Assembly (NCBI GenBank): GCA_020847775.1 | Contig: JADLBI010000238.1 | Span: forward strand, 1 to 12,428 | Source of the DNA: Opitutaceae bacterium | GTDB lineage: Bacteria; Verrucomicrobiota; Verrucomicrobiia; Opitutales; Opitutaceae | Length of the DNA stretch: 12,428 nt | Direction: 5' to 3' | Shown: one piece after another, positions 6,425 through 12,428 of the stretch | How the letters are laid out: every line of letters begins with the position of its first letter | Position numbering within the stretch: position 1 is the first letter of the stretch | Program-made: the position numbers and the translations under genes | The notes under the pieces: generated by a model | Told to the model about the DNA's origin: nothing | Databases searched by the model: none | Seen by the model: only the letters and a program-made list of their open reading frames with translations

Positions 6425-7246
6425 ATGGATCCAGTGCGAATCAAGGCCCACTATTACCAGCAGTTCGACGCCGACTATGCGCGGGAGGTCCCGGCGGAAG
6501 GCTACGGCGGTTGGCAATCGGCGGAGATTGAGCTCGCCCCGGCGCACACGGCGCTGGTGGTGATGCACGCGTGGGAAGCGGGAACGCAGGCGCAGTGGCC
6601 GGGCTGGTGGCGTTGCGTGGAATACATTCCGCGCGCGAAGCAAATACTCGCCGAGGTGTTCCCGCCACTGCTGGCGGCGGTGCGGGCGTCGCCGCTGCCG
6701 GTGTTTCACGTGGTGGGCGGGAAGGATTATTATTCCCACCTGCCGGGCTATCAAAAGGCCGCGGCGCTGGCAGGTGCGGCGCCGGACTATCCGCAGGCGG
6801 CGCGCGATCCGGTGCGCGAGCGATTGGAAAAATTTCGCGATGACCATGTTTTTGTGGGCCCGGGCAATCGCGCGGACGTGGCGGCGGGGTTCAAGGAACT
6901 CGACTTCGCGCCCGAGGCGCGGCCGGTGGGCGAGGAGGGGATCGCGGAGAACGGGCCGCAGCTCGCCGCGCTGTGCCGCGCGCACGGGATCAACCATCTC
7001 GTGTATGTCGGCTTCGCGATCAACTGGTGTCTGTTGATGTCGCCCGGCGGCATGGTGGACATGGGGCGTTACGGCGTGATGTGCTCGACGATCCGCGAGG
7101 CGGTGACGGCGGTGGAGAACAAGGAGACCGCGCGCGAGGAGCGCGAGAAGGCGCAGGCGCTCTGGCGCGTGGCGATCAACTCGGGCTTTGTCTTCGGCGT
7201 GGATGATTTCACCAAGGCCGTGAAATCGCTCCCGCGGCGTGGTTGA
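6425..7246 (+). CDS. Isochorismatase-fold (cysteine hydrolase-like) protein with altered catalytic residues
   Basis: A 273-residue protein. The fold is seen from a first beta-strand ALVVMHAW (43-50), a second LPVFHVVG strand, and NHLVYVGFAINWCL, whose Cys202 sits where the family has its nucleophile (GxATNxC). The usual family triad is Asp-Lys-Cys. Here the Asp after the first strand is His48, and the region that normally supplies Lys reads VFVGPGN (142-148). The activity is therefore uncertain; it may use another mechanism or bind a ligand without hydrolysis. The open frame runs upstream to about 6200, but that part is antisense to the UroD-like remnant and has no homology, so the ATG at 6425 is chosen despite a weak Shine-Dalgarno. 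The ends are longer than in typical members of about 180-220 residues. Its link to the sugar genes is unclear. Confidence 0.7.
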   Translation: MDPVRIKAHYYQQFDADYAREVPAEGYGGWQSAEIELAPAHTALVVMHAWEAGTQAQWPGWWRCVEYIPRAKQILAEVFPPLLAAVRASPLPVFHVVGGKDYYSHLPGYQKAAALAGAAPDYPQAARDPVRERLEKFRDDHVFVGPGNRADVAAGFKELDFAPEARPVGEEGIAENGPQLAALCRAHGINHLVYVGFAINWCLLMSPGGMVDMGRYGVMCSTIREAVTAVENKETAREEREKAQALWRVAINSGFVFGVDDFTKAVKSLPRRG

Positions 7247-7416
7247 GCGGTATTAACGACGACAATCAGCGGGCGACTTTAGCCGGCAAGATCGCCTAGG
7301 CAGCGTGCAGCCAAGACTCGCTGAAAACGCGTTGGTGACGCCGCCCGTTCATCTTTTTGCGCCATTCATGGGTTTTTCATCGTCTTGCGGCGGAGGGCGA
7401 TTCTTAGACTGCGCTA

Positions 7417-9222
7417 GTGACTAGCTTGCGACATTATCTTTGGGGCGGCGGATTGATGATCATCTGCGTGCTAACCGCCATCCAAGCGGTGGCGCAGGCG
7501 GCAACGCAACCCACCCCAAAGGCGACCGATGATAAATTTGCGCCGGTGATCGGCAGTTCGGCGGTGGCACTGCGGACGGCGCGGCTCATGGATGCGCTGG
7601 CCCTCGCCCGGAAAACGACGGCGAGAGCCAAAGCGGATGGCGATGTTCGCACCGTGATCGAGTCACTAATCGATGAGGCGCGGGCGCATGGACATCTCAC
7701 GGATTATCCGGCCGCATTTGCTTCGTTACAGGAAGCGTTCTCCATGGCTGAAAAGTTTTCAGATCAGGAGCCGCTGGCGATGGTGGAATACATGTTGGGC
7801 AATATTTACGGGAGCTTGCGCGAGTGGCCGGAGTCCAGACTGTGGCACGAGCGCTCGCTTGAGCGCATGCGCCGGTTGGGTAGTCCAGAGGTCTATCGGC
7901 CGCTGTCCGGCATAGCCTTTGAGGAGTTCAATCGTGGCGACATTGTCGGTGCGCGGCGTGATTACGCGGAGGCCTTGGAGCTGGCCCGCACGCATGGGGG
8001 GCTCCGCGAAGTCGGGGCAATGATGCACGGCTTGTCCCTGGCGGAGCGTCGGCTCGGGGAACGCGACGCGGCGTTGCGTCACATGCGCGAAGCGGTGCTG
8101 TTACGTGAGCAGATGGGCGATCCGTATTATCTGGCGAGTTCACTGGTCGAGTTGAGCGCCATGCTGCGGGCCGACGGTGAGGCCGCGGCGGCGGCGGAGC
8201 TGCTGGCCCGGGCACAGCCGCTGGCGGAGGCCGTGGATTCCGCGCGTATTCTGGCACCGCTGTATCGCGAGGCCGCGGAGGCCGCGACGCAACGCGGCGA
8301 GTGGCAACAGGCCTATGAGTCGCTCTGCAAGTTTCACGACGCCTCGCAGCGCGAACTCGATGAATTTCGCGCGCAGCAGGCGGCTGTGCTGAGCGCGCGT
8401 TTCGAGGCGGCGCAAAAGGAGCAGCGCATCGCGACGCTCACCCGGCAAAGCGAGGCCGAGGCGGCGGCGCGCTCCCGCGCGGAGTGGGTGCGGAACTATC
8501 TGATCACGATCAGCGCCGGGGCGGTGCTGGTGGCGGTGCTCGTGTTCATCGCCTACCGTTACAAGCGGCGCGCGGCGAGCTTGGCTGACATGCGGGCCGA
8601 GCGGGCGCAGCTCACGATGCTGCGTTATCAGCTCAATCCGCATTTGTTGTTCAACACGCTGAATTCGATCCGCTCACTCGCGCTCACCGATCCGGCCAAG
8701 GCGCGCGATTTGGTGTCGCGGCTCGCGGCCTTTTGCCGCCGGGTGCTGGCGCCGGGCGACGCCGCGTTGATCACCTTGCAGGAGGAGTGGGCGGGATTGC
8801 AGGATTTTCTGGCGATTGAGCAGGCCCGCTGGGAGGACTTGCTCACGGTGGAAAGTGAGCTTGATCCCAACGCGGCGGATTTGCTGGTCCCGCCCATGCT
8901 GTTGCAGCCACTCGTGGAGAACGCGGTCAAATACGGCCAGCAGACCACGCCGGGGGATTTGCGCGTGCGGCTGGCCGCGCGATTGGAACGCGGGGCGCTG
9001 GTGCTGTCGGTCGCCAACCTAGGCCGTTGGATTCCGCCCGCGGCGGCGGACGGTTCCACCCACGTCGGTTGGGAAAATGTGCGCGCCCGGCTGGCGACGG
9101 CCTATGGTGGGCGCGCCTCCCTGCAGTCGGCCGAGGCGGACGGTTGGGTGGTCGTGACCATGCGCATCGAGCACGGAGTGTTGCGGCGCGGCCAATCCGG
9201 GGCGTCGGCACCGAGGAACTGA
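7417..9222 (+). CDS. LytS-type sensor histidine kinase with periplasmic TPR region
   Basis: A 601-residue inner-membrane sensor. It starts at GTG 7417, which is preferred because it preserves a signal peptide (basic start, hydrophobic LMIICVLTAIQAV, then AQA near residue 28). Residues about 50-300 form helical TPR-like repeats expected in the periplasm, followed by a charged coiled coil (about 305-355), one membrane segment (about 360-380) and a cytoplasmic kinase domain. That domain has the LytS/YehU-type phospho-acceptor motif QLNPHLLFN with His409, the N-box LLQPLVENAVKYG with Asn502, and a G-box ending VGWENVRARL. It should autophosphorylate on His409 and pass the phosphate to the regulator encoded next, whose ATG begins 1 nt after this stop. 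The ligand is unknown; the TPR region suggests a protein or peptide partner. No good Shine-Dalgarno or promoter was found in the 170-nt spacer upstream. Confidence 0.9.
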   Translation: MTSLRHYLWGGGLMIICVLTAIQAVAQAATQPTPKATDDKFAPVIGSSAVALRTARLMDALALARKTTARAKADGDVRTVIESLIDEARAHGHLTDYPAAFASLQEAFSMAEKFSDQEPLAMVEYMLGNIYGSLREWPESRLWHERSLERMRRLGSPEVYRPLSGIAFEEFNRGDIVGARRDYAEALELARTHGGLREVGAMMHGLSLAERRLGERDAALRHMREAVLLREQMGDPYYLASSLVELSAMLRADGEAAAAAELLARAQPLAEAVDSARILAPLYREAAEAATQRGEWQQAYESLCKFHDASQRELDEFRAQQAAVLSARFEAAQKEQRIATLTRQSEAEAAARSRAEWVRNYLITISAGAVLVAVLVFIAYRYKRRAASLADMRAERAQLTMLRYQLNPHLLFNTLNSIRSLALTDPAKARDLVSRLAAFCRRVLAPGDAALITLQEEWAGLQDFLAIEQARWEDLLTVESELDPNAADLLVPPMLLQPLVENAVKYGQQTTPGDLRVRLAARLERGALVLSVANLGRWIPPAAADGSTHVGWENVRARLATAYGGRASLQSAEADGWVVVTMRIEHGVLRRGQSGASAPRN

Positions 9223-9223
9223 C

Positions 9224-9949
9224 ATGGGATTGCCGGTTTTGATTGTGGATGACGAAGCGCCCGCCCGCCGCGAGCTGGCCTTCCTGTTGCGCGCGCATCC
9301 GGAGGTGGAGGTCGTGGCGCAGGTTGGCAAGTTGGCGCAGGCGGAATTCGCGTTGCGCTCGCTGCAGCCGAAGATCGTGTTTCTCGACATCCACCTGCTC
9401 AACGAGAACGGGTTCGACCTGATCCCGCGGCTGCCGCCGGGCACCCGGGTGGTGTTCGTGACGGCGGATGATCGCTCGGCCGTGCGGGCGTTCCGTGCCA
9501 ACGCGCTCGATTATTTGCTGAAGCCGGTGGATGCCTCGGCCCTGGCCGAGGCGGTGCGGCGGGCGTTGGTCACGGTCGCGCCCGCCGAGGAAAATCAATC
9601 CGGCGAAAGGCTCGCGGGCGCGGATCGTGTGCTCCTGCGCGTGGACGGGACGATGCGATTCGTGACCGCGGATGACATCGTGTCGATCGAGGCCTGTGGC
9701 GCCTACACGCGGGTTCACCTGACCGATGGCACGCACCCGCTCGTGTTGCGTTCGCTGAAGGCGTGGTTGGATCTGCTCTGCCCGGAGAGTTTCATGCGCG
9801 TGCATCGCAACGCGCTGATCAATCTAGGCCGCGTGGAGCGGGTCACGGCTGACGGCGTCGTGGAGCTCCGGGGCAGCGCGTTGCGGTTGGAGGTGAGCCG
9901 CCGCGAGTTGCCCGCGTTGCGCGCCCGTTTGGCCCAAGCGGGTCGTTGA
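9224..9949 (+). CDS. LytTR-family response regulator
   Basis: A 241-residue DNA-binding regulator. The receiver domain (about 4-120) has the acidic pair Asp9-Asp10, the phospho-acceptor Asp55 in VFLDIHL, Thr80 in FVTADD and Lys100 in LLKPVD, so all key residues are present. A LytTR DNA-binding domain (about 135-235) follows, with EACGAYTRVHL, MRVHRNALINL and the closing RLEVSRRELPALR. LytTR domains bind paired short sites in promoter DNA. It is translationally coupled to the kinase gene: its ATG is 1 nt after the kinase stop, with GAGG at 9213-9216 as ribosome binding site. The pair forms a complete two-component system. The exoprotein gene downstream is a candidate target by position only. 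Confidence 0.93.
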   Translation: MGLPVLIVDDEAPARRELAFLLRAHPEVEVVAQVGKLAQAEFALRSLQPKIVFLDIHLLNENGFDLIPRLPPGTRVVFVTADDRSAVRAFRANALDYLLKPVDASALAEAVRRALVTVAPAEENQSGERLAGADRVLLRVDGTMRFVTADDIVSIEACGAYTRVHLTDGTHPLVLRSLKAWLDLLCPESFMRVHRNALINLGRVERVTADGVVELRGSALRLEVSRRELPALRARLAQAGR

Positions 9950-10028
9950 GCGACCGTTCGTGCGATAGTAGGCGCCTTTTATTCAGGGGCGATTGCCCGG
10001 CGGCGGCGGCGGGCCTTTCTCCGGGTTC

Positions 10029-12428
10029 ATGCGACTCACGTCCTGCCTTCGCTCTGCCAGTTTCATGGGTCTGGTGGCCTTCGCGGCGGTTTCCGCCCGC
10101 GCGCAGCTCCCCACCGGCGCGCAAGTCGCGCACGGCGAGGTGAACATCGCGCAGGCGGCGAATGCCATGACGATTACGCAGGCGTCGCGCCATGCCATCG
10201 TCAACTGGCGGTCCTTCAACCTCGGCGCGGAGAACACGCTTCGCCTCCAACAAACCGGCGCCGATGCCGCCATGCTCGCGCGCGTGGTGGGCAACGACCC
10301 TTCGCGGCTCCTCGGCTCGCTTCAGGCCGACGGCAAACTTTTCCTCATCAATCCGCATGGCATCGTGGTGGGGCAGGGCGCAGTGATCGACACCGCCGCC
10401 TTTCTCGCCTCCACGCTCGATGTGAGCGACGACCAGTTCCTACGCGGCGGCGAACTCACGCTGAAAGGCGGCAGCGCCGCCCGCATCGTCAATCTCGGCC
10501 AGATCACCGCGCGCGAAGGCAACGTGATGCTCTTCGCCCATACGGTGAAAAACGCCGGGGAGATCAACGCCCCCAAGGGCACCGCCGCCCTCGGGGCCGG
10601 CACCGAAGTTTACCTCGCCGCGCCCGACACCTCAATGTTCGTAATACGAACAAACCTCCCCGCCACCACAGAGAAGACCGGCGTGGAAAATTCCGGCGTG
10701 ATTGCCGCCGCGCAGGCGCAACTCGAAGCCGCCGGTGGCAGTCTTTACGAGCTTGCGGTCAACCAAAGCGGCGTCGTTCGTGCCACCGGTTCCGAAATTC
10801 GCGATGGCCGCGTGCTCCTCACCGCGAGCGGCGGCACGGTCGGCGTGAGCGGCGAAATCTCCGCCCGCAATGATGGCGGCTCCGGCGGCGAAATCCTCGT
10901 CGGCGGCGACTACCGCGGGCAGAACGCCGCCATCGCGAACGCCGCCCGCACCGTGGTCACCGCCACTGGCAAACTCGATGCGAGCGCCGCCAGCGATTCC
11001 GCCGCGGCCGGCCGCGTGGTCGTGTGGGCCGATGACGCCACGCGCTTTCTCGGCACGCTCAACGCGCAAGGGCAGGGCGGCGGCTTCGCCGAGGTGTCGG
11101 GCAAGCGTTGGCTCGATTTTAATCCCGCCTCCACCGTGCAACTCGGCCTAGGCGGCACGCTGCTGCTTGATCCCGACGCGCTGGTCATCAGCACGGCCGC
11201 CAACAGCGGCACGAGCACCAGCGGCGCCGATCCCTTCACTTTCGGCGTCACGACCGAACCCGCGACGCTCAACGTCACGACGCTGCAGAACCAACTCGCC
11301 GCCGCCAACGTCATTCTCGACACCTCGACCTCGACCGGAGACATCACTTTCAACAACGCGGTGACCTGGGTGACGGCCAATGCGCTCACCGTGAAGTCCG
11401 GCAACAACATCAACCTCAACGCCGACATCACCGGCGGCGCGGGCAGCACGCTCGCGCTCTACACGGGCCGGATGGCGATGGCTTCGAGTGAGTCCAGCCA
11501 ACCCGACATCAACGGCGAAGCCAACCTCGACAGCGCCGCGACCATCACGGTCGGCACGCTGATTTACGGCGCCAACGGCGACTCTGATCCCGGCCCCGGC
11601 TATACGCTGGATACGCCCTTGGGCGCTGGCACGTTCTTTGCCGATGGCAATCTCAAGGTCGGGGTCTTTGAACTCGACCTTAACCACGGCTCGGCTGGCA
11701 TCACCACCGACGGTGCGGACAACACCATCGGCGCCTTCCGGACCTCGGGCGACGCCGACTTCAGCGCCTACGTGGTCAATCACCACGGCGACCTCGATCT
11801 CACCCTCCACTCCACGCAGGTTGACGGCGGTTACCTGCAGTTCATCACGCCCGGCAACCTCACGCTCAAGAGCGGCAGCGACCTGACCTTCACGTCCCCG
11901 GGCAGCGTCATCCTCGCCTCGACTGCCGGCGCGTTCGTCAACGAAGCCGGCGCCGATGTCTTCGGCACCAACGCCCGCTACTTCATCTACACCAGCACCA
12001 CTGCCGCCACCTCCAAGGGCGGGCTCACCGGCGCGGAGGTGTTCAACCATCCCTACAGTGACGCCGACGACTACACCGGTCTCAGCTCGACCTTCTTCTT
12101 CAGCGGTGCCTCCGGCTCACCGATCCTCACCTACACGGCCGATAGCTTCATCCGCCGTTACGGTGCCGCCAACCCCGCGTTCACCTACACCGTGGCTGGC
12201 TGGCTGGACGGTGTGACGAACGACGTGGCCGGCGCGCCCGCGCTCTCCGCCGCGGCGACGCAGAGCTCCGGTGTCGGCAGCTACGACATCACCATCACCG
12301 CCGGCACGCTCGCCTCGTCGAACTACGATTTCAGCTTTGAGCCCGGCACGCTCAGCATCACGCGCGCGCCGCTCACCATCACCGCCGCCAACGCGACCCG
12401 CCGCATCGGCGTGGCCAACCCCGATTTC
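10029..12428 (+). CDS. Filamentous-haemagglutinin-type (two-partner secretion) exoprotein with MBG repeat, 3' truncated
   Basis: An open frame of 800 codons runs without a stop from ATG 10029 to the window end. A signal peptide (residues 1-25, ending SARA) precedes the TPS secretion domain: LPTGAQVAHGEVNI, NWRSFNLG (59-66), the FHA-type LINPHGIVVGQGA around Asn108-Gly111, and FLASTLDVSDDQF. Residues about 150-690 are Gly/Ala/Thr/Asn-rich beta-helix-like sequence. From about 698 an MBG-type repeat appears (YTADSFIRRYGAANPAFTY through GTLSITRAPLTITAA), and a second one begins at the end (RRIGVANPDF). Such proteins are exported through an outer-membrane TpsB pore and act at the surface as adhesins or matrix components; no TpsB gene is in view. 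An in-frame TTG at 9993 is an alternative start but weakens the signal peptide. It lies 79 nt after the LytTR regulator. Confidence 0.88.
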   Translation, partial: MRLTSCLRSASFMGLVAFAAVSARAQLPTGAQVAHGEVNIAQAANAMTITQASRHAIVNWRSFNLGAENTLRLQQTGADAAMLARVVGNDPSRLLGSLQADGKLFLINPHGIVVGQGAVIDTAAFLASTLDVSDDQFLRGGELTLKGGSAARIVNLGQITAREGNVMLFAHTVKNAGEINAPKGTAALGAGTEVYLAAPDTSMFVIRTNLPATTEKTGVENSGVIAAAQAQLEAAGGSLYELAVNQSGVVRATGSEIRDGRVLLTASGGTVGVSGEISARNDGGSGGEILVGGDYRGQNAAIANAARTVVTATGKLDASAASDSAAAGRVVVWADDATRFLGTLNAQGQGGGFAEVSGKRWLDFNPASTVQLGLGGTLLLDPDALVISTAANSGTSTSGADPFTFGVTTEPATLNVTTLQNQLAAANVILDTSTSTGDITFNNAVTWVTANALTVKSGNNINLNADITGGAGSTLALYTGRMAMASSESSQPDINGEANLDSAATITVGTLIYGANGDSDPGPGYTLDTPLGAGTFFADGNLKVGVFELDLNHGSAGITTDGADNTIGAFRTSGDADFSAYVVNHHGDLDLTLHSTQVDGGYLQFITPGNLTLKSGSDLTFTSPGSVILASTAGAFVNEAGADVFGTNARYFIYTSTTAATSKGGLTGAEVFNHPYSDADDYTGLSSTFFFSGASGSPILTYTADSFIRRYGAANPAFTYTVAGWLDGVTNDVAGAPALSAAATQSSGVGSYDITITAGTLASSNYDFSFEPGTLSITRAPLTITAANATRRIGVANPDF

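Noticed and set aside
7247..7416. Promoter for the sensor kinase gene
   Set aside because: No pair of -35 and -10 boxes with proper spacing could be made out; nothing else recognisable is in this spacer.
9995..10020. Short GC hairpin (GCCCG ... CGGGC) followed by CTTTCT as a terminator after the LytTR gene
   Set aside because: Only 5 bp of stem within a GGC run and no real T-tract; it could arise by chance.
11148..12050. Minus-strand open frame of about 300 codons rich in Val/Gly/Glu
   Set aside because: Mirror of the repetitive Thr/Asn/Ala/Gly-rich exoprotein frame, which is continuous and carries TPS and MBG motifs.

Overview
This is a GC-rich bacterial window with G or C at most third codon positions. 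Gene content and intergenic repeats suggest a member of the Verrucomicrobiota, possibly near Opitutaceae. The pointers are a glycan-catabolism cluster with a heparinase II/III-like protein, a ROK kinase and a UroD-family remnant, a LytS/LytTR pair, and a large FHA/MBG-type secreted protein. This placement is an inference; no rRNA or marker gene is present.

Region 1 (1-7246) is a sugar and glycan-processing block, mostly on the plus strand. It holds the 3' end of an inositol-monophosphatase-like gene, a galactokinase/L-arabinokinase-type GHMP kinase, a sialidase-fold (Asp-box) protein that starts 2 nt after the kinase stop, a ROK-family sugar kinase without the usual zinc cysteines, a heparinase II/III-family protein, and an isochorismatase-fold protein with an altered active site. 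Hidden on the minus strand at 6168-6359 is the C-terminal remnant of a uroporphyrinogen-decarboxylase-family gene, lying between the heparinase-like gene and the isochorismatase-like gene. The proteins of this block show no obvious signal peptides, so they probably work on imported oligosaccharides or monosaccharides.

The spacers of this block carry three families of imperfect inverted repeats, each with two arms of about 20-32 nt around a central loop. Family A occurs twice (247-326 and 3912-3997), family B once (2819-2948, perhaps with a faint partial copy near 207-225), and family C once (6082-6159). They look like dispersed REP/MITE-like elements rather than gene-specific operators.

Region 2 (7417-9949) is a sensory pair: a membrane histidine kinase of the LytS type with a signal peptide and periplasmic TPR region, then a LytTR response regulator starting one base after the kinase stop. 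Region 3 (10029 to the window end) is the first 800 codons of a two-partner-secretion-type exoprotein with a filamentous-haemagglutinin N-terminal domain and at least one MBG repeat; it runs off the window. The LytTR regulator may control this surface protein, but only adjacency supports that.

No tRNA, rRNA, CRISPR array, transposase or phage gene was seen.
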